This document shows positions 12,701 through 24,700 of a stretch of 64,000 nt of DNA, in pieces (position 1 is the first letter of the stretch; each line of letters starts with the position of its first letter). This DNA is from Volvox africanus (taxonomy: Eukaryota > Chlorophyta > Chlorophyceae > Chlamydomonadales > Volvocaceae): the NCBI GenBank assembly GCA_030268105.1, contig BSDZ01000078.1:3647001-3711000 (forward strand), given 5' to 3'. The notes below the pieces were generated by a model. That model searched no databases. It worked only from the letters and a program-made list of their open reading frames with translations, and had not been told where the DNA came from. The position numbers and the translations under genes are program-made.

Positions 12701-15700
12701 ACGCCACGTCGAACGTTGATGAGCTTAATGCTGCTAACGACAGAGTTTCGGCGCTGGAAGAGCAGCTGTCAGCTGCCTCGGCGTCGGCGGCGAACAGGGA
12801 GGCTTCATTCGCGGTTAAGGCTAGCCAGGCCGCAGAGATGGAGGCAGAGATGGAAAAGGTGGGGGTTCAATTATTATTCCAACACTTAAGGTTGTTAAGA
12901 ATTTTGTGGAGGACGCAGGGGATTGGCGTTGCTTGGATATGAATTTAATACTTAGTGTGCTGTGACAGACTTGAGGGGCTGTCAGGCAATCTTATTTACC
13001 TGTGTGTGCGGCTGGTTATGGGCACAGCAATGATCATTTTAGCAGCGAGTGGCCATAAACGTGTTTGCTTGGTACGCCGCTAAGTAACCGTAGATGGATT
13101 GGCCTGCGGGTTGTTGTAGGTCCGCGCGCAAGTTACGGAGCTCACAGTTCAACTGTCTGAGGCGCTCATGCAGCGTGATGCAGAACGTCAAGCTGTGGCC
13201 CGGCTGCATGAGGAGGCGGCCGCAGCGGCGGCGCAATTAGCTGCAGCAGCGGGTGAAACAAGGGCGGCTCGGGGGCAGATCAAGGTGCGCTATGCCAAGA
13301 CCGCAGAACTATGCAACCTTCTACTTTGCACAACGTATCGTACCGACGCTTTTTCCCGGTCAAAGCCACGGACTGCATCGCTTGGTAGCAGTTTACGGTT
13401 CTCATAATCTAAATCGCTACCGGCTGTTGCGCTTCCACTTACAACATGTAGGAGCTGTCCGGGGCGCAGGGCGACTCCGCCAAATTCCGGGCGAGGGCCC
13501 AGGCACTCGAGACGCAGCTGGCGGTGGCGTCACAGCGCGTCAACGTGGTGGAGGGCGAGCTAGAACTGGCTATGGCAGAGATTGCAGCTGCGCGGCAGTT
13601 CCGGCGCCGTATGCAGGTCGAAAATAGGATTTTAGGAGGTCGTGGGTGTAGATAATGCTTCGTCAAACGTTCTTTAGGACTTTGGCTGTGAGATTGTTTG
13701 AAACAGGAGGTTTAGTTGGTGGGCCTTAGCAAGGGTAACGCCTTCAACTACGGTTTCCTCCTAACACACAATGCGCTGCTGTATTGTCCCGCCTTTCCCG
13801 CATTCATCTATGTTGCCCTTAACCTGTTTGGATTCATCCAGGAGTTCATTGACGAGCAGGAGGCTGGGCAGCCCAAGCAGCTAGCTGCCAGGCTAGTGTC
13901 TGTCACTGAGGAAGCCTCCAAGCTGGCTGCCAAGCTTGAGGAAGCAGAGCGTCGCCTAGTGGTACGTAGAACGTCTGCATTTCCTATGAACGACCAGTAT
14001 TAAAGTTTTTGCTCAATTAGGGCGGCTGCTTCTGTGCTCGGATGCGCACTTGTTGCATTGTAGCTTCCAGCATTGCCAATAGGGGGTCGCGCCGCTAATG
14101 CGTTATATTTGATCTACCAGCAAAAGGTAGCCTTGCCTTTCCGATACCTGTTGGTACCCCGTTTATTTGCAGGAGGGCGCCACGGAAAAGCCAGCTAAAC
14201 CCCATGAGTCCCGCCTCAAGCGCTTTGCTGTCACTCCTGAGTCAGGATATGATGGCGGTACCGGTCGCCAGGGAAGCCTTACACTCGCAGACGCTTATGT
14301 AGCAGCGCACGCAGCATCCATACCTTCGGATCCTATCCAGCTCGCTTCAGAGCTACAGAACCTCAGGGGCCAGCTCAAAGGTGTTACAGAACATGCCACA
14401 CGGCTTGGCGTCGACCTTGCAATCGCACGTGAGCGGATTGTTGAGCTGGAGGGGCATCTCCGGCAGACTATTGGAAGTGACATTGCGACGCAACAGGTGA
14501 TAACAACTGTGCCAGATGCCGAGTCTGGGGTCGTTATGCCACAGGCGCTGTTGGAGGCACAGGATTCGGCGGCAAGATACCAGCGGGAAGCGGAAGAGCT
14601 GAGAGACAAACTGCGCAGTGCGGTAAAAAAGGGCAAGGCGCTTGCAGAAGCGAAGGCGGCACTGGAGGCGCAAGTTGCAGAGCTCGAGGCCGCGAAGATT
14701 GCGCTCCAGGAGCAGCTAACGGAGCTGGAAACAGCCAGAGCAACCCAGCAGGCACAGATCATTGAGCTGAAGACTACCCAGTCAGCGCTTCAGGTGCAGC
14801 TAGCGGAGCTGGAGGAAGTCAAGGCTGAGCTGGAGCTCCAAGCTGCCGACGTGGCCACGGCGCGCTCTAAGTTGGAGCCTCGCATATCGCAGCTGGAGTT
14901 GGAGCTGGCCGTCACGACGGCACGCGCAAGAGACGCGGAAGCTGCTAAGGAGCGTTTTGGGGTCGAACTGGAATCCGCGGTCCGCGAGGGTGACGAATCG
15001 GCGACGCATGTTGCGGCATTGCAGGCCCAGCTCCAGACGGTGACCTCGGCGGCAGCAGCGATGGAGGCAGCTCTGGAATCGTCACGTAAGCGTGGTGAAG
15101 ACCTTCAGCAGCAACTTGAGGCTGCACTCAAGACATCCAACGCCCGTGTGGATGAGCTATCCCAGCAGGTTCGGGCTGCGGAAAAAAGGGCCGATGAGCT
15201 GCAGGCGCAGGCGGAGAGTGTGCGAGCTGCAGTGAGTGCCGCATCAGAGGCAGAGGCGCGCACCGTTGAGCTACGACAACTGATGGAAAAAGAGCGTGTA
15301 GCCATGGAACGACAGCATCACGCCGCGATAGAAGCGGCAGAGGTGCGGGCCACGGAAGCGGCCCGCCAATTACAGGTTGCACGGGCAGATTTGGTTAAAG
15401 TTGAGAGTAAGCTATCTAATGCCCTTGCTATGGCTGATGAGGAAAGCGGCAAGGCTATAGCCGCTGCCACGCTTTCAGAGCAGCAGGTCTCGGAGCTGCG
15501 TGCACAGCTGGATTTATTAGCTGCAGAAACAGTGGACCTGCGGTCGCGACTCGAGGCGGCAGAGGCGCACGCGGTTGAGCATCGCAACGCAGCTGAAGCC
15601 TCGAAGACACGCTCTGAGGAGCTTGAAGGCCGGTTGGTGGAGTTGGCAGCGGAGCAGAAGGCCAGTGCAGAAGCTGCAGATACAAAGTTGGCTGAGATAC

Positions 15701-18700
15701 AGCAGCTCCTGACCGCTGCCCATGCAGAGGTCACAGAGCTGCAGGCCCGACTGGCGGAGTCCCAAAGTGTTGCTGACCAACAACAGTTTAAATCACAGGC
15801 TGCAGAAGCAAGGGCAGCAGACATGCAGGAGCACCTGGCTGCCTCACATGCCGAGGTGGTGGGGCTACAGTCGCGGTTGGAGGAGATGCGTCTTGCCGTG
15901 AGCGAGCATGAAGTTAAGGCCGCTGCAGCTGGGGCACAGGTAGCCGAGCTGTTGAGCCAGCTGACAACAGCCCAGGCAGAGTCCACAGAATTGGGTCTGC
16001 GTCTGACGGAGCTGCAAAGCACATCCAGCGACCAGCAGGTGCAGGCTGACAATTCTAAGGCCAAGGTTACTGAACTGCAAGAGCAGTTGACCGCAGCCCA
16101 AGCCCAAGCGGCCATGCTTCTAGCTAAAGCTGATTTTGAAGAAAAGCAAGTTGCTGAGTTGAAACAGCAGCTGACTGAAACCTGCGTGCAGGTCGCTGAC
16201 CTTCAAGCTGAAGCTGATTCCACGGCAGCACAGATTGCTGGCCTGCAGCAGCAACTCGAAACAGCCTCAGCATTACGTACCCTCGCAGAGGCGCAGGCCG
16301 CCAGCGCACAGGATCAACTGTTGGATTTGCAGGCTCGGGCTGACGACCGCGAAGCAGATCTCAGGATTCGGCTAGAGGCAGCGGAGGCGCAGGTTGCCGA
16401 CCTGCAGGCAGAGCTTGTGGGCCACGACTTGGGCGTAGAGGAACGGATTCATGAGCTGGAGAACCAGCTTGAAGCGTTGCGCACCGCAGAGCAGCGGGCT
16501 GTAGCCGAGGCAGCAGCGGAAGCGGAGCGCAGCGGGGAGCTAGCGCATGCGTTAGAGGAGGTACAGGCACAGCTGGCGTCGGCGCATGAGGCGCATGAGA
16601 GAGCACTTGTGGCTGCAGGAAATGCGGCAGCGGCCCTCTCAAAGCGAGCTGAATCAGCCGAGCAACAGCTCGATGTCACTCTTGAGGAGCTGGCAGAAGC
16701 TCAAGCTCGCGCGTCTGCACTCGAGGCCTCCGCTGGAGAACGTGTGACAATCGCGGACGCGGCGGTTGCAGTGGCTCGGGCGGCGAAGGCCGAGGCGGAG
16801 ACACAACTTCAGGGAGCATGCAGACAGTTGGAGGTACAGAGTGCGGAGCTCACGCGTGTACAGGGCCAGCTGCAGGCAGCCTGTGAGTTGTTGGCGCGCA
16901 TTGTTCAGGAGAAGGTGGCCGACGCTGCTGTGTTGGCTACGACTTCAGCCGAAATGCAGGGAAGCCTAAACAGCCTCCGAGCGGCGCTTGAGGCAGAACA
17001 AGAGCATGCCACTACAGCGAATGCACGTGCGGCCGCATCTGCTGAAAAGGCGACCCTGGCTGAGGCGGCGGCTTTGAGAGCCCAGGATGCCGCGGAAGCA
17101 CTTCATAATAAGGTTGTGGTGTTGGAGGAGCAGCTTGCTGCAATGGAAGTACAAGGCGTTGAGCGGGAAGCTGAGGCGACGGCTGTATTGCAGGCTGCCA
17201 AGGCTGACGCCAAAGTCGCTGCTGAGCAGCTGACCCAGGAATTGACGCAGAAATTGGAGGACTTGCGCGCTGAGCTGCAACAGGCGATTTCTAGGGCCGA
17301 AGCCGGGGAAGTAGAGGCTCAGCGTATCCGTGAAGAAGCGGCAGAGGTTGCTCGGAAGGTAGAAGAGGCGCATGCGGCACGAGTGGCGGAGCTGGTGGCT
17401 GAGAGCGCACATATAGGGGCGGAGCTCACAGAGGCACGCGCTATGCAGGTCGAAGCAGTACAAGCGGAGTCATCCCGGTACTATGAGCTGGCAGAAAAGC
17501 ATGCGGCGTTAGAGCAGGTTCAAACTGTGCTGGAGAGGCAGCTCAAGGCCTTAAAGACCAAGGGCGCAGCGCTCATGGCCGAGCACAAGCAGCTGACCGA
17601 GGCACATGATGAGCTTCGGAACCAGCACAGTGAGCTCCAAGAGCAGCGTGCTATGCTCCTGGAGCAACTTAGCAAGGCAGAGGCAGAGGTCACCGAACAG
17701 CGGGAGCAATCGCAGCACCAAGTGGCGGATGTGTTAGTGCAGCGTCGCAATGCAGACGAGCAGCTGTCAGTGCTCACACAAAAGCATTCTGAGGAGCTGC
17801 AGGCGGCTGTGGACCGCGCAGCAGAGCTAGAGGCGGCATTAGAAGCCGCGCGGACCCAGGCGCACGCTGAGGTGGATGTGGCGAGGTCGGCTGTCCAAAC
17901 CGAGCTTGCGGATTTACGGTTGGTCCACAAGCTTTTCGTTATACAGCATCAAGGCCTGCAGAGCAAGCACGAGGAGCTGTCCCAGGAGCGAGCTATGTTA
18001 GAAGCCAAGCTGGTGGCTATTTTAGCGCAGCTGGACGAGCAATGCTGTGCGCTCGAGGCTGCGTTATGCGCGCTTGCAGTTGCTGATAGCAAAGCACGAC
18101 GGGCGGTGCAAGAACTGGACGCGATTCTACCATCTGTACAGGATAGTGTGCTGGCAATTCAGCAGCTCAGCGCGGCGCGCGAGGAGCTTTCAGTGGTACG
18201 TAAAGAGCTTGCAGCTTCGACAGCACGCACGGTAGCCCTGGAGGATTCATGCGACGCAGCGCAGGCCGAAACCTCGGTCCTAAAGGAGCAACTTCTGACT
18301 GCTGAGTCATTGCTGGCTTCGGTACGTGACGAACTGCGTGCGACACTTGACCGCAGCACTGCCGAAGCTAAGGCACGCGCCGATGCAGACTTGGAACGAA
18401 CAACAGAGCTGGCGGCAGCAAGAGCTGCTCAGGCAAACATGCTGGTCCAACTGGAAGCAACGCAGGTTGCCGAGGCGGCGCTGCGGACCCAGGTGGAGGC
18501 GGCGCTGGGTACTGAGGCGGCGCTGCGGGCCCAGCTCGAGGCAGCCCAGGCTGCATATGCAGACTCACAGAAGCAGCTCGAGGCGACACGGGCAGAGGCG
18601 GAGCAAAGTTATCAGACAGCCTCGTCTGTGGCGGCCATGGCAGCGCAAGCAGAGATAGACGCGGCGCAGGCTCAGTCCGAGTTGGGCGGCCAGCTTGAAG

Positions 18701-21700
18701 CAGCGCAGGCCGAGCAGGTAGACCTACGCAGGCAGCTGGAAGTGACACAGGCGGCAGAAGAGGCTCTGCGGACGCAGGTCGAGACAGTGCAGACCGCGGA
18801 AGTGCATCTCCATGCTCAGCTCGAGGCAGCTCAGGCGGCACAAATTGACCTGTTAAAGCAACTTGAAGCGATGCAAGCTGCAGATTTAGCCCTTCGAGGC
18901 CAAGCAGAAGCAGCACAGAACGCTGAATACGATTTACGCGCCCAGCTTGAGGCAGCACGAAACGCCCAGGCAGACTTGCAGGAGCAGCTGGGAGCGACGC
19001 AACGGGCAGAGGCCGCGTTACTTATACAGGTGGAAGCGGCGCAAGCTGCTGCTGCAAAGCTGCAGAAAGAGACAGACGAAGCGATGGCTGCTGGGCAACG
19101 AGAGCTGATGGCCCAGTTGGAGACAACTGCAGCGGAGGCAAGAGCTGCGGCGGATGACTGTGAGCAACTTAGGGCCCAAATAGCTGAGGCGCAGGCACAG
19201 GTGGAGGCCCTGAGGTCTGCCGTATCTGAGGCGCAACTGGAGGCAGGAGCGGAACGCAGCAGTGCGGCCGCTGCCATCGCCGAGTTGGATGTGCTCCGTG
19301 AAAGTTCACGCACGGAAGCGGCAGAACTCTCGCGGCAGGTGCGTGATACTTGACAGCCTTGGTGATCTGCATTGTGCAATAACATGGGTTTTGGTCGCCG
19401 TCATGCTCTCATGGCTTCCTCAGGCGTCGTCCGGCCCATGCCTTGGCCGCCTGTCCGCAGGTTGCCGAGCTTACACTGGAGCTGGAGCGAGCTCGTGGGC
19501 TTTATGAGGAATTGCAAGCCGAGCTGTTAAATGCGCAGGTGTGGGCACAACACTTTATCGATACGGAATGCTAGCGGCCATATGCTGCACATTTCATTGC
19601 TGTCTGGCTGCGGCTGTGGATTGTATTCGGGTCCTTGGTCTGTTGTTTCTTTCTTGGCCAAGGTTGACCACCACATTCCGTCGCATCAGCCGTCCGCAAT
19701 GTTTTGTTGTCCTTTGCAGGAGGAGCTCAGCAGCCGGGAGGCAGAGCTCCTGGAGGTGGGTCAGCAGGCGGAGGCGCGCCAAGTGGAAGCGACTGAGGCC
19801 TGGAATCGCGTTGTCCAGGTTCAGAACCAGCTTCAGCAAATGGAGGCTGCGCTGCTGGAGGACAGCGGTGTGACCAAGGACTCGGAGGAAAAGATTGAGC
19901 AGGTACGTTGACGTCGCCGCCCAGCAATTCTAATGGAATGTATGACCACAGTGGATAGTGCAGTTTGACAGGCGCTGTGTACATTAATCCCGGCGTAAGT
20001 GACTGTATATTGCCTCGTATGTGTATTTGCCTGCGCTATTTTTGCCATGTTACTTATTATTGTGGAACCCAGATAATCTTACAATCCAATGGACCGATGC
20101 AACAGGTGCAAGCCGAGTTAGGCGCTGCCAGACGGCAACTGGAGTCGGCGGCCGAGCAGGAGTCTGCACTGCGTACAGAGCTGGCCGCTGCTACTACCAT
20201 GGCTGCAGAAGCACACGCGGCGCTCGAGGCCGCTAATGCAGAGGTGGAGGACTTGCGCCAGAAGCTCCGCGCTGCCGTGCGCAAGGGCAAGAGCATTGAC
20301 GCAGCGAGGTTGGCTCTCGAACAGCAGGTGCGGGAGCTGCTGGCCGTGCAACAGGCGAAAGACCAGGCGGCTGAGGGTGCCAGCGCAGGCGCGGCTAAGT
20401 CGTACACTGCTGTTGCACAGGAAGCTCCGGCAGGGGGTTCAGCTTCTGTATTAATCTCTGCGACGGCGGTCGTGCCGGCGGACTTGGAGGCGCGTTTGGC
20501 CGAGCTCGAAGCTATCCGGGTGGGGCTCGAGCTGGAGCTAGCGGAAGCTAGGGAGCAGCTCCGTGTGCGTAGCGAGGAAGCAGCAGCGGCGATCGTTGAG
20601 GCCCAGCAAGTAGTGGCGGACTCGAACGAGTTGCGTGAAGCCCTCGCGACCACCCAGGTTGCGGCTGCGGCAGCAGACCACGTAGTCCGGGAACTCACAG
20701 AAAAGCTGCTGGGCGCAGAGGCTTCTGTGGTGGAGACGTCAGCGCATGCAGAGCTGAAATCACGGGAGGCAGTGGATTCTGATTTGTCAGACGTAATGGT
20801 TAAGCTCGCTGCCTTGGAAGCGAAGGTCATGGACCTGGAAGCACGCCTGTCGGAATCGCGGGATGATGCCCAGCGGGTAGCTGACCAGAAAGCGGCATTG
20901 GCTGCGCAGCTCGCAGCCATGGAGACCGACATGGTCGCCCTACGCAAGCAGGCTGATGAGGCCCAGGCCGAGGTCAGCTCTGCTCACAGAGAACTGCAAG
21001 AGGCGCGCGCATTGGCAAAGCATCAGCTGGATCAAGCACGGCAACTTGATGCGAAGGAGGCAAATCGGGTGGCCGCACTGGAGCGGCGTGCGGAGGAGGC
21101 AGGGGCGCAGGTGCAGCGGCTTCTGGAGCAGGTTGTAGCGGCGGAGGCCGCCGCTGCGGAGGCTGCAGCAGCCGCTGTGCTGGCACATGCTGCAACCAAC
21201 GATAACGCCGCAGCCCTTGCCATCCAGATCGAGCTCGACGACGCGCGACGTGAGTTGGCGGTGGCGCGCAAGCAGCTCGTTGAGGCCCAGGACGAAGCTG
21301 TTCGCAAGGCTGCGGAACTGGCCGATGCGACGCAGCGGGCTGAGGATCTGCATAGCAAGCTTAAGGCGGCGATCAAGAAGGGCAAGCGCCTTGAGGAACA
21401 GCTCCTGGAGGCAACCACATCGACCAGTCATACGGTCGCCATGGCCGCAACAGCTGTTGCGACGGCAACTGCAGTGACCGCAGGTTCTGTCAAAGGAGCT
21501 ATTGATTGCAGTGTGAATGCAGGTCGTGCGTTATTAGATGCGGTTGAGGTGCAAGTGGGGGTGCCGGTTGTGCGCAATGGGGCACCGATGGAGAACTGCC
21601 TTGCGGACATGCAGACACCTCAAAAGGCGATGGAAGAGACGGCGGTGGCCCGACTGGCGGAGGCCGAGACCGAGGCCGAGGCGCTGCGACAACGCGTGGA

Positions 21701-24700
21701 CACCCTTGAAGGGCAGCTCGCCACAATGGCTACAAAGGTGCGCATTGTCTGTGTATGCCCGGAGAAGGTGCTGCATAATGATGATGCCGAGTATGGATAA
21801 TGATGAGCACATGCTGTTTACGCTAAATACAAAGGCCACTTCTTACACTTATGAATGGTCGTCTTGCAACCAGGCGTCACTCTCCGCGAACCTCACTTCC
21901 CTGGTGGATGAGCTTAGTTCTCGGAACGATCAGCTCGTTGCCGAGCTTGCAGCGGCGCGCACTGCTGCTGAAGCCGCCAACACCAACACCACGGCCGGCG
22001 ACGCTGACGCCGAATACATGGCGGAGTTCAGAGACCGGGTGGCTGAGCTTGAGTTGGAGCTGAAGACAAGCCGTGCCGCTGCCGCCGAGGCCACAGAGCG
22101 GTTGGGCTCGTTGGAGAGTCAGCTAGAGGATGCGTTGGCGGCTCTACGCGCGCTTGAGGTCCAAAAGACAGGCCTGGAGGAGGTGGTACGTGGCCTGCGG
22201 AGGGAGGTCGAGGGCAACACGGCGGATGCAGAAGCCGCTGCAGCAGATGCGGTAGGCCTGCAGAACCGGCTCACGGACCTGGAGACGCAGCTGCTAATGC
22301 GGGACTCTGAGTTAACTCGTCTGACTGCGCAGGTGGATAAGGGCTATGGTTCCAATGATCGCGGCAGGGACTTGACAGAGTCGCGGTATTGCTTCCATTT
22401 ATTGCAAGGAGCTCGATAGTGCTCGGGTGTTGTAGGAAGCCCGGAAATGATGACCCAAAGTAGACTCCTGCTTTCCTGGGAAAGATAGGGAAAGATTATA
22501 TGCCCGCATCCTTGAACGCCTGGTTTTGTGACTTACTGATCCGTGTGTTCTGGGCTAAATTTTTTGGCAATACGTCAGACTTCCCGACAAGAGGGCCAGC
22601 TAGCAGAGGAGCGGGCGGCCGCGGATAGGGCCATCTATGAGGCAGAGGCACGGACGAGCAGCGCAAAGGATGCGGCGGAATTAGCAAGCGTGCAACTGGA
22701 CGCGGCGAGGGCGGAGCTGGAAGCGGTGCGCACGCACGCGGACGAGCAGCGGCTCGCACGAGAAGCCCTTCAAGGTGCGAGTGGATGCGATGGGTGACAA
22801 AGAGCTGCTTTCCTGCAGCCGCACCGACCCTGCATATGTTAACAGGACAGCTTTCAGGAACTCGTATCGTTACAGCAGAAGGGTTTATCTTTCCTGCCCT
22901 CGATGCTTTATGTAATATTCGTGTACCTTCCACAGTGCAACTTGCTGCGGTAGAGCTACGCGCCGTGGAGCTGCAGGAAAAGCTGGCTGCTGTGGAGCAT
23001 GAAGCCGAGCAGATGCAGGAAAAGTCAACAAGGTTGCAGCAGCAGCTCGACGCTGCACAGGTGCGGGCACCATGAGGGGGGTTGCAGCATGAAGCGGTGT
23101 TGGGCCCTATTCCATTCGAAGACCTTGTTATTTGCCATTGTTATAATTGCTGAAATTCTATCAGTTTGATGGTCTTGGGCCGAGGTTGGGCCCCAAACAC
23201 CTGCGGACAGGTAGAGGCCTCGTTTCCTCCTTACTGTGCGTTTAAATTCCCGCCCGGTCTTACCGGTCGGTTTGCTGCATACAGGAGCAGCTGGGCCACA
23301 TGGTCGAATTACGTGAAGCTGCGGCAACTGCTGATGCCGCCAGGGCCGTCGCGCTGGCGCACTCAGCTGACCTAGAGCGCAGACTGAGTGAAGCGGAAGG
23401 ACAGATCGACGATCTGCAAGGCGAGATCATCGGCTGCCGTATGCGGGCCGAAGCAGCCGAGGCAGCTGCAGCGGCTGCCCAAGCGGCTGCGGCAGCGGCG
23501 ACAGCCGCGCAAGCTGTCGCTGCGGCAGCCGCAGCGGGTGGAGATGCTCGAGCTTTGGAGCTTGAGGCTTCCAATGACGCGCTGCGGCTCGAGGTGAGTG
23601 AGTTGAAGCATCGTGTCGTGGCGGCGGGTGCAGAGATGGCCGCAGCAGAGAAGCTGCGCACGCGGATCTCAGAGCTGGAAGCGACGGTGGCGGCCGATTC
23701 CGCGAAGTTAGTGCGCGCGAGAGAGACTCTAACTCGCCTACAGACCGATAAGAAGGACACGGCTGCGCGGCTGGAGGAGGCACAGCAGGATGTGGCAGAG
23801 CTTAAGGCGGCCAATGTGCAGTTGGAGGCTATGTTGGCCGCCATAAGGCGGCAACAGGAGCTAGTGCGGGACGGATTGGTTGAGCCGGCTGGCCCCATTG
23901 TCTCAGCCTCTAGGAGCGCGTATGGCATTGTGTCGGAGACTAACGCTGAGGCTGGAGCTGCAGCAGCCACCGCGGCCACTATGGCGGCCACCACTGTGAC
24001 GGTCGCCACAGTAGGAGCTGCGACGGCAGAAACGGAAGCGGCTCGGCTGAAGCTGGCGAAGGCAGAAGGAGAGCTAGCGGACTTAAGGCGGCAGCTGGAG
24101 GATGCACAGACTGCACTGGCAGCGGTGCAAGAGAAGATGTCGGAAGAGACATCGCGGCTGACTGCAAAGTGGGAGGCGGTACAGCTTCAACTCGATGCCG
24201 CACGCAAAGACTTGGCGACTGCCCAGGAAGAGGCGCGCCGGTCCTATGCCGCAATGGCTGCGGCGGAGAAGCGCTGTGAGCAACTGGTGGAGCAGGCAAG
24301 CAGCAAAGTCCTTACAGCGACAGAAGCGGCTAGTGGAGGTGGTGTGGCTGGCAGTGGCCGTAGCCGCCGTGGAAGCGAGAGCAGCGTCAATGTTAGCGGC
24401 GGTGGTGCGCCATCAAGTCCCCGATCACAAAAGCCCCCTACTCGGAGGTCATCGCGCGACGCAGCTGAGAGCTTTATCATGGCTGGATCACGCGAAGTGC
24501 CAGCTGCTGCCGTAGAGGCAGTAAGGCGCGCCGTGCGTGACGACGCGCGCTGCGTGAGTGCAATCCTGGGGAGCGCCCACGAACGTGCGGTGGCCCTGGC
24601 TGCCCGGCTGAGCCGGTCCCAAAACCTGATGGCAGAGCTTGAGATGGTGAGGGGTTCTACTTCTTAACCATTGGCTTGAAACGATTGCGTGAAGTGTAAG

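Noticed and set aside
14295..24009. Many minus-strand frames of 60-296 codons
   Set aside because: Antisense of the repetitive coiled-coil exons; GC-rich heptad codons suppress stops on the other strand and give Ala/Ser/Cys-rich shadows.
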